Shown: positions 34,206 to 43,685 of the stretch, one piece after another
How the letters are laid out: the number at the start of each line of letters is the position of its first letter
Numbering within the stretch: the stretch's first letter is position 1
Assembly: GCF_004345265.1 (NCBI RefSeq)
Contig: NZ_SLUM01000001.1
Coordinates: forward strand, 124,001-188,000
Reading direction: 5' to 3'
Source: Allofournierella massiliensis
GTDB taxonomy: Bacteria > Bacillota > Clostridia > Oscillospirales > Ruminococcaceae
DNA length: 64,000 nt
Translations under genes and position numbers: made by a program
The notes under the pieces: model-generated
Told to the model about the DNA's origin: nothing
The model's database searches: none
Seen by the model: the letters and a program-made list of their open reading frames with translations, nothing else

Positions 34206-36458
34206 TTATACGCGCTTTACATACATCTGCACGCTGGGGTAGTCGCCGGCCAGCTGGGGCAGGGTGTAGCCTGCACGCATCAGGGTGCTGCCGCTGTATA
34301 CCTTGCCCACGCCTTCCATGGCCAGATCCAGCCCGGCCTGGGGTGCTGCGTGGCAGCCGTGGATGTCCAGGCTCTCCACACGGTACAGAGCGTCCGGCGC
34401 AAGACCACGCAGCCACAGGTGCAGCGGGCGGGCGTTGGCTTCCGGATGGGTGAGCACCAGATTTACCAGCGTCTCGCCCTGTTCCTCGTCCACGAACTGC
34501 CAGGCGGCGTACCGCTCCTCCTCGGTGGGGTCGGTCAGCCGGTAGTACAGGCCGTTCTGAATCAGCTGGTAGTGCTTGTCGAAGAAGGCGATCTGCTCCT
34601 TCACCTGGGCGGCTTCCTCGTCGCTCAGCTTGTTCAGGTCCAGCTCGTAGCCGAAGGTGCCGGCCATGGCGGCCACCGCACGGGTCCACAGAGGCGTGGT
34701 GCGGCCGGTCTGGTGGTTGGGGCAGGCGGACACATGCGCGCCCATGCTGCTCACCGGGTAGCCGAAGGAGGTGCCGTGCTGGATCACCAGCCGCTCGATG
34801 GCGTCGGTGTCGTCGCTGCACCAGATCTGGGTGAAGTAGGCCAGCATGCCCGCGTCAAAGCGTCCGCCGCCGCCGGCGCAGCCCTCGAACAGCACATGGG
34901 GGAACCGGGTGGTCAGGGTTTCCAGCAGCTTGTAAACGCCCAGCATGTACCGGTGGGCCGCTTCGCCCTGCCGGTCGGCGGGCAGCACCCGGCTGTACAC
35001 GTCGGTCATGTTCCGGTTCATGTCCCACTTCACGTATGCGATGTTGTTGTTGGCCAGCAGGTCGGTCAGCCGCTCGGTCAGGTAGTCCACCACGTCGTCC
35101 CGGCCCATGTCCAGCACCAGCTGGTTGCGGCTCATCACCGGGGCGCGGCCCGGCAGGGTGAGGGCCCAGTCCGGATGAGCCCGGTACAGATCGGAATCCT
35201 CGCTCACCATCTCCGGCTCCACCCAGATGCCGAACTTCATGCCCAGCGCGTTCACCCGGTCGATCAGGGGAGAAAGACCGCCGGGCAGCTTATTCTCGTT
35301 CACGAACCAGTCGCCCAGGCCGCTGTTGTCGTCGTTGCGCTTGCCGAACCAGCCGTCGTCCAGCACCAGCATCTCCACGCCCAGCGCCGCGGCCTTTTCC
35401 GCAATGCGCACGATGGCGTCGGAATCGAAGTCAAAATAGGTGGCTTCCCAGTTGTTGATCAGCACCGGGCGGCGGGCAAACCGGAACTCGCCCCGGCACA
35501 CGTTGTGCCGGATGAACCGGTGATACTGCTGAGACAGGGCGGTCAGGCCGTTTTCGGTGCAGGCCAGAATCACCTCGGGGGCGATGAAGGCCTCGCCGGG
35601 GGCCAGCTGCCAGCTGAACCGCTCGTCGTGAATGCCGCTCACGATGCGGGTCAGGCCGTTCTGGTCCACCTCCACGTCGGTGCGGTGGCTGCCGGAATAC
35701 ACCGGCATCACGCCGTAGCACAGGCCGTGCTCCTCGGTGGCCTTGCGGTCGCACAGGATCACGAAGGGGTTGTGGTGGTGGCTGGAGGCCCCGCGGGTGG
35801 AGGACACGGTCTGGATGGCGTTCATCAGGGGGGTGCGCTCCATCCGGCGCTCCATGGCGTGGCGGCCGTGGAAATGAATCATATCCCACCGGCCGAAGGG
35901 CAGGTCCAGGCACATGGACGCGGCCTTTTCCAGCCGCAGGGTCTGGCTGCCGTCGTTCACCAGCCGGGCGGCCCGGGTGATGATGTCCTGGGCTTCAAAT
36001 ACGCCGTACAGCAGCTCCAGCGCAAGGCCGGTCACGCTGTCCTCCATGCGGATGCACAGGCTCTCGGCCTCGTTTTCCTCGTCGTGGGCGGCGGGCAGGC
36101 CGGTCAGGGCGTATTTGCCCTTCTGAATGCTGTGGCTCGCGTAGTGCCATTCGGCCCCGGCCGCGCCGTTTTCCTCCCGCACCACCAGGCAGGAAAGGCG
36201 GAAGTCGCCGGTGTTGCAGCCGGTATACTCCTGAGGCAGCACGTCCGGCGAGATGCCCCGGCGCTCCCGGTCGGCGTTGTGGTTGGGTGAGAAGCCCCGG
36301 TCGGCCGGGGGATACATGGCGGCCAGATCGCCCTGACCGATGGCCGGGCCGTAGTAGAGGTGAAGCAGGCGATCCAGATGATCCAGCCCCATCTGGTAGG
36401 TGGTGCTGCGGGTGGAAAGGGTAAAGGTGCGCGCGGCGGCGTCGAATTGAATGCCCAT
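34206..36458 (-). CDS. Alpha-galactosidase, GH36
   Basis: A 750-residue cytosolic GH36 enzyme removing alpha-1,6-linked galactose from raffinose, stachyose or melibiose. It has an N-terminal beta-sandwich (about 1-300), then the barrel with LVLDDGWFGKRND near 360, WVEPEMVSEDSDL near 415, nucleophile Asp in YVKWDMNRN near 479 and acid/base Asp in GGGGRFDAGM near 534, plus WCSDDTDA. No signal peptide. ATG 36458 has CAGGAGGA upstream; the 51-residue extension in the same frame is unsupported. It is the last gene of a leftward operon with a sugar ABC importer. Unlike AgaSK of Ruminococcus gnavus it has no fused kinase domain. Confidence 0.94.
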   Translation of the reverse strand: MGIQFDAAARTFTLSTRSTTYQMGLDHLDRLLHLYYGPAIGQGDLAAMYPPADRGFSPNHNADRERRGISPDVLPQEYTGCNTGDFRLSCLVVREENGAAGAEWHYASHSIQKGKYALTGLPAAHDEENEAESLCIRMEDSVTGLALELLYGVFEAQDIITRAARLVNDGSQTLRLEKAASMCLDLPFGRWDMIHFHGRHAMERRMERTPLMNAIQTVSSTRGASSHHHNPFVILCDRKATEEHGLCYGVMPVYSGSHRTDVEVDQNGLTRIVSGIHDERFSWQLAPGEAFIAPEVILACTENGLTALSQQYHRFIRHNVCRGEFRFARRPVLINNWEATYFDFDSDAIVRIAEKAAALGVEMLVLDDGWFGKRNDDNSGLGDWFVNENKLPGGLSPLIDRVNALGMKFGIWVEPEMVSEDSDLYRAHPDWALTLPGRAPVMSRNQLVLDMGRDDVVDYLTERLTDLLANNNIAYVKWDMNRNMTDVYSRVLPADRQGEAAHRYMLGVYKLLETLTTRFPHVLFEGCAGGGGRFDAGMLAYFTQIWCSDDTDAIERLVIQHGTSFGYPVSSMGAHVSACPNHQTGRTTPLWTRAVAAMAGTFGYELDLNKLSDEEAAQVKEQIAFFDKHYQLIQNGLYYRLTDPTEEERYAAWQFVDEEQGETLVNLVLTHPEANARPLHLWLRGLAPDALYRVESLDIHGCHAAPQAGLDLAMEGVGKVYSGSTLMRAGYTLPQLAGDYPSVQMYVKRV

Positions 36459-36581
36459 ACAGGGGTCCTCCTGAAGTTTGGAATCGGGCCGGGCCCGGCT
36501 GGGGCCCGGCTGGGCAGTGCCGCCTGCGGCGTTCGCCGTGGATGGCGCGGCACTGCTCCTGAAAAAACGGGATAAAACAAC

Positions 36582-36627
36582 ACGAGGCGGGCGGCCGGCC
36601 GTGTGGTTCAACCGGCCGCCTGCCGTG
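36582..36627 (-). terminator. Hairpin between permease and GH36 genes
   Basis: On the minus strand GGCAGGCGGCCGG and CCGGCCGCCCGCC pair with one mismatch, then TTGTTTT. Probably partial termination, giving less enzyme than transporter. Confidence 0.6.
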
Positions 36628-36639
36628 ATAAGGGGAAGT

Positions 36640-37470
36640 TTACTTACCGCCGGTCATGGCGATGCCCTGGATGAACTGCTTCTGGAAGATCAGATACAGG
36701 ATCACCATGGGGATCATGGCCAGCAGGCTGCCGGCCATCAGAACCGGGAAGTTGGTGGTGTACTGGCCGTTCAGGGTGGACAGACCGGCAGACAGGGTCA
36801 TCATGTTCAGGTCGATGTTGCAGATCAGCGGCCACATCAGGTCGGAGTAAGCGAACACCGCGGTGAAGATGGCCAGCGCGGCCATGCTGGAACCGGTGAG
36901 GGGGAACATGACGCGGGTGAAGGTCTGCCACTTGTTGCAGCCGTCCAGATAGGCGGCCTCGGCAATCTCGCCCGGAATGCCCAGATAGGTCTGGCGCAAA
37001 AAGAAGGTGCCGAAGGCGCTGACCAGGCCCGGGAACACCAGCGCGAAGATGGTGTTGGTCAGGCCCATGCGGGCCAGCATTAAGTACTGGGGAATGATGA
37101 AGATCTGGCTGGGCAGCATCATCTGCACCAGCACGATGGTGAACAGGGCCTTCTTAAAGGGGAAATCCAGCTTGGCGAAGGCGTAGCCGGCCATGGAGCT
37201 GAAGATCACCGCGCACAGCACGCGGAACACGATGAGCAGGGCGGTGTTCACATACAGGTTCACGAAGGGCAGGCTGGCCAGCGCGGTGACGTAGTTGTCC
37301 AGATTCCACTGGCTGGGCAGCAGCTGGGGCGGCACCGCCATGGACTCGGCCTGGGTCTTGAAGCTGGTGAGCAGCATCCAAATGAAGGGGAAGATCATAA
37401 CCACGCTGCCCAGGATCAGTGCCACATAGGTGAGGGTCTTGTTCAGGGTATTGCTTGTTTGTGTGCGCAT
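36640..37470 (-). CDS. Sugar ABC transporter permease, MalG type
   Basis: A 276-residue inner-membrane permease with six hydrophobic segments and the cytoplasmic EAA loop EIAEAAYLDGCNKWQTFTRV near residues 167-186, which contacts the ATPase. It belongs to the CUT1 sugar import family. Three bases separate it from the partner permease at 37474, so the pair is coupled. No ATP-binding gene is in the operon, so a shared MsmX/MsiK-type ATPase encoded elsewhere must energise it. Confidence 0.93.
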   Translation of the reverse strand: MRTQTSNTLNKTLTYVALILGSVVMIFPFIWMLLTSFKTQAESMAVPPQLLPSQWNLDNYVTALASLPFVNLYVNTALLIVFRVLCAVIFSSMAGYAFAKLDFPFKKALFTIVLVQMMLPSQIFIIPQYLMLARMGLTNTIFALVFPGLVSAFGTFFLRQTYLGIPGEIAEAAYLDGCNKWQTFTRVMFPLTGSSMAALAIFTAVFAYSDLMWPLICNIDLNMMTLSAGLSTLNGQYTTNFPVLMAGSLLAMIPMVILYLIFQKQFIQGIAMTGGK

Positions 37471-37473
37471 GAT

Positions 37474-38358
37474 TTACACCTCGTAATTCACCCATTTTTT
37501 CTGGCCCGCGAACTGCAGAAGGGTAACGATGCCGATGAGCAGCACGGTCCAGATGACGATGGCGGACGCATAGCCCTTGTTGCCGGCCACAAAGCTCTCC
37601 CGGTAGAACAGGTACATCAGGCTCTGGGCGCTGGTGAGGGCGGGGTTGGACTGATCGACCATCATGTAGATCAGGTCATACACCTTCAAAGAGGACATCA
37701 GGCGCATGATGAGCACCACGAACAGGGTGGGCGAAACCATGGGCAGGGTGATGTGGAAGAACTGCTGCACCTTGGTGGCGCCGTCCAGAGAAGCGGCCTC
37801 GTACAGGCTGGCGGAGATGTTCTGAATGCCGGACAGCAGCAGAACCGCGTCGTAGCCGATGGCGCTCCAGATGGCCACGATGGCGCAGGTGATCAGCACG
37901 ATGGCGGGGTTAGTCAGCCAGCGCACGTTGTGGCCCAGAATGCTGTTGATGATGCCGTATTCGGTGTTGAAGATCCACTTCCACACCATGGCAACGGCGG
38001 CGGGAGCCACCACCATGGGCAGGAAGAAGATGGCGCGGAAGGCGGTGCGGCCCTTGAGCTTTGCGTTCAGCAGAACCGCCACCAGCAGCGCCAGGAACAC
38101 GCCCACGGGCACGGTGAGGATGCAGAAGTAGATGGAGTTCCAGGTGGCCTTCCAGAACTCGGTGCTCTGGAACATTTCGATGTAGTTATCCAGGCCGTTG
38201 AACTCGAAGGTGCCGAAGGCCTTGGACTTGGAGAAGCTCATGTAGATGGTCTCGATGAACGGCCAGATGTTCAGCACCAGCAGACCGATGATGGTGGGGG
38301 CCACCATCACCAGACCCCAGACAGCGCCGTCGCGGGACAGCTTGGAAGTTTTCTTCAC
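37474..38358 (-). CDS. Sugar ABC transporter permease, MalF type
   Basis: A 294-residue CUT1 permease with six transmembrane segments and the EAA loop SLYEAASLDGATKVQQFFHI near residues 187-206. It forms a heterodimer with the MalG-type protein encoded next. It starts 15 bases after the binding-protein gene with GAGGGC upstream. Confidence 0.93.
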   Translation of the reverse strand: MKKTSKLSRDGAVWGLVMVAPTIIGLLVLNIWPFIETIYMSFSKSKAFGTFEFNGLDNYIEMFQSTEFWKATWNSIYFCILTVPVGVFLALLVAVLLNAKLKGRTAFRAIFFLPMVVAPAAVAMVWKWIFNTEYGIINSILGHNVRWLTNPAIVLITCAIVAIWSAIGYDAVLLLSGIQNISASLYEAASLDGATKVQQFFHITLPMVSPTLFVVLIMRLMSSLKVYDLIYMMVDQSNPALTSAQSLMYLFYRESFVAGNKGYASAIVIWTVLLIGIVTLLQFAGQKKWVNYEV

Positions 38359-38373
38359 GCGGAATGCCCTCCT

Positions 38374-39654
38374 TTATTCGTAGTATTCGGCGCTGGCCTC
38401 ATCCACGATCTGCTGCATGGTTGCAAGACCGGTGGAGAGATCCAGCTCGCCGGAATAGATCTTGAGCAGAGTGTCGCTGACCTTGCTCTTCCACTCGGGG
38501 CGGGCGGCGTTGTTCACGCTCTGCACGCTGTAATCGAACATGTCGATGAAGCACTGCACGTTGATGGGGTACTCGTCGAACACGCCCACCCAGGTCTCTT
38601 CCAGACCCTCGTAGGCGGGAATGGCGGCGCCGCTCTCGCCCTGGATGCGCTGGCCTTCCTCGCTGCCGAAGAACTTCAGCACGTCCTTGACGATGTCCAG
38701 ATGCTTGTTGTTTGCGCCGGTGGCGTAGCTCAGGCCGTTGGAGATGGTGGCCCGGCCGTCACCGCTCACCGGGTCGGGGCAGGCGGGCAGCACGGCCACG
38801 TCCCATTTGCCCACCATGTCGGGGTAGTTCTGCAGCTCGGTGAGGATGTTCCAGTTGCCCTCAAAGAACATGGCGCCCTTCTCGGAGAAGAAGGCCGCGC
38901 CGGGCGCGGTTTCCGCGAAGTAGTTCTGATCGGGGCACCAGTCGTAGCTCTGCAGGCCGATGTAGAACTCCATGCCCTTCTGGGTGGCCGGGTCGGTGAA
39001 GTTGGCGCGGGTGTTGTCCCCGGTGAGGATGCTGCCGCCTGCCTGGTACACGAAGTTCCAGTAGCCCAGCTGGTCGTCGCCGTAGGCCATGTAGCCGTAT
39101 TTGCCGGTGGCGTCGTAGATGGCCTGAGAGGCGCTGACCAGGTCATCCCAGGTCCAGGTCTCGTCCGGGTAGGCAGCGCCTGCGGCATCGAACATTTCCT
39201 TATTATAAACAAGGCCCACCGTGTCCTTATCCTTGGGCACGCCGTAGAGCTTGCCGTCCGAGCCGCTGGCGTTGGCCAGAGAAATGTCGGAGAAGTGCTC
39301 GGTGTCCACAATGTCGGAGCAGTCTGCCAGCTTGCCGTTGTCGGCGTACTTCAGAATCTCGTTGGTGTGCATCCAGAAGATATCCGGCATCTTGTTGCTC
39401 ATGGCGGCGGCTTCCAGCTTGGTCCAGTATTCGTTCCAGCTGGTCACCTGCACCTCGATCTTTACATTGGGATGCTGGGCGGTGTAGGCATCGCACATGG
39501 CCTGCATGCCGTCGCGCTGGGCCACGTCCCAGATCTGGAAGGTCAGGTTCACGGTGCCGTCCGAGCTTTCGCCGCAACCGGTCAGCCCGGTGGCCAGCCC
39601 CGCGGCCAGGCAGACGCTCAGTGCGGCGCATGCCAGTCTGCGCATCAAACTCAT
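38374..39654 (-). CDS. Sugar ABC transporter substrate-binding lipoprotein
   Basis: A 426-residue extracytoplasmic solute-binding protein of the SBP_bac_1 type. The signal peptide ends at a lipobox LTGC near residue 26, so it is anchored to the membrane by lipid. The mature part has VNLTFQIWDVAQRDGMQAMC, PDIFWMHTNE and GVPKDKDTVGLVYNKEMFD, as usual for oligosaccharide binders. First gene of the operon. Linkage to GH36 suggests raffinose-family sugars as ligand. Confidence 0.93.
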   Translation of the reverse strand: MSLMRRLACAALSVCLAAGLATGLTGCGESSDGTVNLTFQIWDVAQRDGMQAMCDAYTAQHPNVKIEVQVTSWNEYWTKLEAAAMSNKMPDIFWMHTNEILKYADNGKLADCSDIVDTEHFSDISLANASGSDGKLYGVPKDKDTVGLVYNKEMFDAAGAAYPDETWTWDDLVSASQAIYDATGKYGYMAYGDDQLGYWNFVYQAGGSILTGDNTRANFTDPATQKGMEFYIGLQSYDWCPDQNYFAETAPGAAFFSEKGAMFFEGNWNILTELQNYPDMVGKWDVAVLPACPDPVSGDGRATISNGLSYATGANNKHLDIVKDVLKFFGSEEGQRIQGESGAAIPAYEGLEETWVGVFDEYPINVQCFIDMFDYSVQSVNNAARPEWKSKVSDTLLKIYSGELDLSTGLATMQQIVDEASAEYYE

Positions 39655-39818
39655 TGCTTGTTTCCTCCTGTTCCTGTGCGGCTGCCGCCCGTTTCCGCCG
39701 CCCGCCCGGCCGGGTGCGGGCAGCTGGAAAGCGCGGCTTTCGCTGTTGTGCTGAAAAATTGGGAGCCGTTTTGTACAATGTGCACTATATACAATTTGTT
39801 TCCCTTTTGGCTGTGTTT

Positions 39819-39847
39819 ATTATACGATTTGACAGATGAAAGATAAA
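39819..39847 (-). promoter_or_regulatory. Promoter of the sugar ABC/GH36 operon
   Basis: Minus strand TATAAT (39819-39824) is perfect; the -35 at 17 bases (TTTATC, 39842-39847) is poor, as expected for an activator-dependent promoter. Confidence 0.6.
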
Positions 39848-39899
39848 TATCATTTTGCCGGTTTTTATCTCTCAATTTAGCTGATTCGGGCCATTTTAC

Positions 39900-39929
39900 T
39901 TGAAGTCATCCAGCATTATGGTATATAAT
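39900..39929 (+). promoter_or_regulatory. araC promoter
   Basis: TTGAAG (39900-39905), 18 bases, TATAAT (39924-39929). Confidence 0.65.
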
Positions 39930-39964
39930 CAGAAAAACGGACAAAATGAGGGAGGAATGGCAAT

Positions 39965-40837
39965 ATGCCCACCGCATTCGGGCCGGATGCCGGCAACAAG
40001 CTGATTTTCCACGTGTTTCAGGACGAACGCTTTGTGGATCTGAACCTGTATCAGTACGGGTGGGAGCGCACCGAGCCGCTGCACTCCTACGGACCGCACC
40101 GGCGCAACCACTATCTGTTCCATTATATCATCGCCGGGCAGGGCAGGCTGTATGTGGGCGAGCATGTGTATCCGGTGGGGCCGGGGGAGGGGTTTCTGAT
40201 TCTGCCGGGCCAGACCACCACCTACGCCTCGGACGAGGCCGACCCCTGGGAGTATACCTGGATCGAGTTCGACGGCCTGCGCGTGCGGGAAAGCCTGAGC
40301 CTGGCGGGCCTGGGCGCGGCAAAGCCCATCTACACCCCCGCCACCCGGGCCGGGGGCGAAAAGCTGCGGGAGTGCATGCTGCAGATCGTGCAGGACGGCG
40401 AGGCCAGCCCCATCCGGCAGATCGGCCGGGGCTTTCTGTTTCTGGACCAGCTGGTGGAATCCTCGGCGGCAAGGCAGCACCAGAGCCAGCGCCGCCTGCG
40501 GGACTTTTATATGAAGGAGGCGCTTTCCTTCATTGAGCAGAACTACCAGCGGGACGTGTCCGTGGAGGATATCGCCGCCTTCTGCGGGCTGAACCGGAGC
40601 TACTTCGGCAAGCTCTTCCGCGACACCATGGGCGAAAGCCCCCAGGCGTTTCTGCTCCACTACCGCATGGCCCAGGCGGCCCAGTTTTTGAAGGAGACCA
40701 CCCAGCCGGTGAGCGCCATCAGCACCATGGTGGGCTACGCAAACCCCCTGCATTTTTCCCGGGCCTTCAAATCGGTGTACGGCATCTCGCCCCGGGCCTA
40801 CCGGCAGACCCATTTTACCCACCCGGCGGGTGTGTGA
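39965..40837 (+). CDS. AraC-family transcriptional regulator
   Basis: A 290-residue regulator with an N-terminal cupin sugar-sensing domain (HYLFHYIIAGQGRLYVGEH near residues 44-62, then PGEGFLILPGQTTTY) and two C-terminal helix-turn-helix units (SVEDIAAFCGLNRSYFGKLF near 199-218 and ISTMVGYANPLHFSRAFKSVYG near 253-274). It is divergent from the ABC/GH36 operon and is its likely activator, in the manner of MsmR/RafR. GAGGGAGGAATGG precedes ATG 39965. Confidence 0.93.
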   Translation: MPTAFGPDAGNKLIFHVFQDERFVDLNLYQYGWERTEPLHSYGPHRRNHYLFHYIIAGQGRLYVGEHVYPVGPGEGFLILPGQTTTYASDEADPWEYTWIEFDGLRVRESLSLAGLGAAKPIYTPATRAGGEKLRECMLQIVQDGEASPIRQIGRGFLFLDQLVESSAARQHQSQRRLRDFYMKEALSFIEQNYQRDVSVEDIAAFCGLNRSYFGKLFRDTMGESPQAFLLHYRMAQAAQFLKETTQPVSAISTMVGYANPLHFSRAFKSVYGISPRAYRQTHFTHPAGV

Positions 40838-40928
40838 TGCGGGGCACTGGCGCAAAAAAGCCAACTGTGGTACACTGTAACATGGAAAAAGGCCGCCGGG
40901 CACCCGGCGGGAAAGAGGGGAACAACGC

Positions 40929-43481
40929 ATGGAAAAGCAGCAGCGCCGGGCGCTGAACAGCATTGTGCTGAGCATCACCACACTGGTGGTGGTGGCGGCT
41001 CTTCTGCTGGTGGGCATCGGCCTTGTGCGGGATAAAATGATGCGCAACACCCAGCAGATGGGCATGTCGCTGGCGGAGAGCTACGCCCGCGAGCCCCAGA
41101 GCCGGCTGGACAGCTTCGCCCGGGTCTTTCAGATGGCCTGGCTGTATACCGGGCAGGGAATCACCGGCCAGATGGACTGGGACACCCTGCAGCACGGCAT
41201 GGAGCAGTACCAGCAGAATGTGGACGAGGTGTTCGGCGGCCATGTGGCCGACCTGTACGCGGTGATCGGGGGGCAGATCGTGGCCGCCAACCCCTGGGCC
41301 GGCGACAGCAACTACGATTATACCAGCACCGACTGGTATCAGAACGCGATGGCCTCGCCCGGCGAGATCGTGTTCAGCGACGTATACGAGGATGCCATCA
41401 CCGGCGACCAGATCTTCACCCTGTCCAAGGCCATGGAGACCGAGGGCGACGTGCTGGCCATGGATGTGTACATCAACCAGGGCGACGTGCTGGATCTGGA
41501 GATCGGCCTGCCCTCCACCTATCATTTTTATCTGTTCGATACCGACGGCGGGCTGCTCTACCGGCTGATCGACCGGCAGGCCACCGACCCGGTGTATGCC
41601 GAGCAGCTGATCAGCGGCGTGCGGGACGGCAGCCTCTTTGCCTACGACGCCCAGATCACCGACCCCCAGGGCGTGGCCCGGGGCGTGTACTATGCCGAGA
41701 TGGACAACGGCTGGACCGTGGTGATGACCATCCCCACCCAGGAGGTGCTGATGGGCGAAAGAGATCCGCTGATCTATTCCCTGATCGGCGTGGCTCTCAT
41801 TGCCTTTGTGACCCTGCTGTTCATGGTGGTGCGGGATATTCTGAACCTGCGCCGGCTGGCCGAGACCGAAAAGACCATCCGGGTGCTCAGCGATTCCTTC
41901 TTTGCCATCTACCGGGTGGATTTTGCGGCCGGCACCTACCGGGCCATCAAGACCTCGCCGGATCTGCGGGGTACCTTTGACGAGAGCGGCGACTACGAGC
42001 AGCTGCTGGCTCAGGTGAAAAAGCGGGTGCACCCGGAGGCTTATGCCGAGTTCGAGCAGGACTTCTCGCTCAAGAGCATTGCCCAGCGGGTGAAGGAAAA
42101 CGTGGTGGACTACGGCGGCGACTACCAGCGCATGTTCGGCGGCAGCTACCACTGGGTGAACGTGCGCACCATCTACCAGAAGCACATCCTGCCCGGCGAG
42201 GTGATCCTCTGCTTCAAGGATGTGGACGTGGAAAAGCGCCAGCAGATGCAGCACATGATGATTCTGCAGGAGGCGCTGGACACCGCCAAAACCAGCGCCA
42301 GGGCCCGCAATACCTTCTTCAACACCATGTCCCACGACATGCGCACCCCCCTGAACGCGGTGATCGGTTACTCCGAGCTGATCCGCCGGGAGCCGGGCGA
42401 CGCGGAAAAGGTCACCGGCTACATCAAAAAGGTGGAGTTTGCGGCCAAACAGCTGCTCATGCTCATCAACGACATTCTGGAGATGGCCAAGCTGGAGGCG
42501 GGCAAGAGCGCGCTGGACGTGAAGGAATTCGACCTGAACGAATACCTGACCGAGGTGTGCGAGATGTTCCGCGCTCAGGCCGAGCGCCAGAACAAGCGGT
42601 TTGAGCTGTCCATGCAGCTGAAGAATCCGGTGGTGAAGGGCGACTCCTTCAAGATCGGCCAGATCATGAACAACCTGCTCTCCAATGCGCTGAAATACAG
42701 CTGCGAGGGCGCCGAAATCAGGGTGGAGGTGCGCCAGTTCGACTACCAGAAGCACAGCAAGTATCAGATTGTGGTGGCGGATACCGGCATCGGCATGAGC
42801 AGCGAGTTTCTGGAGCATATCTTCGAGCCCTATTCCCGCGAGACCCACTTCACCCCCCGCGCCACCGAGGGCACCGGTCTGGGCATGCCCATTGTGAAAA
42901 GTCTGGTGCAGCAGATGAGCGGTGAAATCACGGTGGAAAGCGCCGTGGGCAAGGGCAGCCGGTTCACCGTGACCCTGCCGCTGGAGGTGGTGGAGCAGCA
43001 CGCCGGCCCGGTGATCGGGGCGGCAGCCTCCGCCGCAGCCCCGGCGGCCAGCCCCGCCGCTTCGCTGGCGGGCCAGACCATTCTGGTGGCCGAGGACAAC
43101 GAGCTGAACATGGAGATTGTCACCGAGCTGCTCACCATGAGCGGCGCCCAGGTGATCAGCGCGGCCAACGGCAAGCAGGCGGTGGAAAAGTTCCAGCGGT
43201 CGGCCCCCTATTCGGTGGATGCCATCCTGATGGATATGCAGATGCCGGTGATGGACGGCTGCGATGCCGCCCGGGCCATCCGCCGGCTGGATCGGCCGGA
43301 CGCGGCCACCGTGCCCATTGTGGCGGTGACCGCCAACGCCTTTGCCGAGGATGTGGACCGCACCACCGCCGCGGGCATGAACGCCCATGTGTCCAAGCCC
43401 ATCGACATGGACCGGCTGCTGAAGGCGCTGGCCCTGTGCTGGGCAGGCAGAACCCCGCCCGCAGCTTCGCCCGGCGAATGA
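40929..43481 (+). CDS. Hybrid sensor histidine kinase with receiver domain
   Basis: An 850-residue membrane kinase. Order of parts: TM1 (about 11-33), extracytoplasmic Cache-like sensor (34-275), TM2 (281-303), a PAS-like linker (about 320-430), HisKA with phosphoacceptor His in FFNTMSHDMRTPLNAVIGYS near 462-481, HATPase with NNLLSNALKYS near 580 and DTGIGMSSEFLEHIF near 619, an Ala/Pro linker (695-715), and a receiver with EDNELNMEIV and the acceptor Asp in ILMDMQMPVMDG near 765. No HPt or output domain is fused, and no response regulator gene is adjacent, so the next phosphorelay step lies elsewhere. It follows araC by 91 bases. Confidence 0.92.
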   Translation: MEKQQRRALNSIVLSITTLVVVAALLLVGIGLVRDKMMRNTQQMGMSLAESYAREPQSRLDSFARVFQMAWLYTGQGITGQMDWDTLQHGMEQYQQNVDEVFGGHVADLYAVIGGQIVAANPWAGDSNYDYTSTDWYQNAMASPGEIVFSDVYEDAITGDQIFTLSKAMETEGDVLAMDVYINQGDVLDLEIGLPSTYHFYLFDTDGGLLYRLIDRQATDPVYAEQLISGVRDGSLFAYDAQITDPQGVARGVYYAEMDNGWTVVMTIPTQEVLMGERDPLIYSLIGVALIAFVTLLFMVVRDILNLRRLAETEKTIRVLSDSFFAIYRVDFAAGTYRAIKTSPDLRGTFDESGDYEQLLAQVKKRVHPEAYAEFEQDFSLKSIAQRVKENVVDYGGDYQRMFGGSYHWVNVRTIYQKHILPGEVILCFKDVDVEKRQQMQHMMILQEALDTAKTSARARNTFFNTMSHDMRTPLNAVIGYSELIRREPGDAEKVTGYIKKVEFAAKQLLMLINDILEMAKLEAGKSALDVKEFDLNEYLTEVCEMFRAQAERQNKRFELSMQLKNPVVKGDSFKIGQIMNNLLSNALKYSCEGAEIRVEVRQFDYQKHSKYQIVVADTGIGMSSEFLEHIFEPYSRETHFTPRATEGTGLGMPIVKSLVQQMSGEITVESAVGKGSRFTVTLPLEVVEQHAGPVIGAAASAAAPAASPAASLAGQTILVAEDNELNMEIVTELLTMSGAQVISAANGKQAVEKFQRSAPYSVDAILMDMQMPVMDGCDAARAIRRLDRPDAATVPIVAVTANAFAEDVDRTTAAGMNAHVSKPIDMDRLLKALALCWAGRTPPAASPGE

Positions 43482-43505
43482 CCGGATACGCCAGCTGAAA
43501 AGAAT

Positions 43506-43550
43506 AAAGCCCCGGGTTCCGACCGCACTGAAGCGGAGCCCCGGGGCTTT
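43506..43550. terminator. Terminator of the histidine kinase gene
   Basis: AAAGCCCCGGG (43506-43516) pairs with CCCGGGGCTTT (43540-43550). Confidence 0.82.
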
Positions 43551-43583
43551 GCCCCACAAAATCCGGCCAGAGCGGAAAACGCA

Positions 43584-43627
43584 GAAAAAGGCGGCTGCCT
43601 TTCCCGAATTGGGAAGGCAGCCGCCTT
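43584..43627 (-). terminator. Terminator of the nucleotidyltransferase gene
   Basis: A 17-bp stem with one bulge (AAGGCGGCTGCC... with ...GGCAGCCGCCTT); As at 43584-43588 give a T-run on the minus strand. Confidence 0.8.
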
Positions 43628-43685
43628 CTGGTTTTGCCAGTCAAGCTGAATCGGTTTTGGCGAAAAACGCCGGAAGGTCAGCGGC

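Larger units (their letters stand above)
39655..39964. other. Divergent control region ABC operon / araC
   Basis: This 310-base gap is AT-rich in its right half and contains both promoters. The inverted repeat TTGTA (39771-39775) / TACAA (39790-39794) straddles GTGCAC and lies downstream of the leftward promoter, a candidate AraC-family site. No gene. Confidence 0.6.

Noticed and set aside
40815-43559. 914-codon minus-strand frame opposite the histidine kinase
   Set aside because: Antisense shadow; the kinase motifs on the plus strand are intact.
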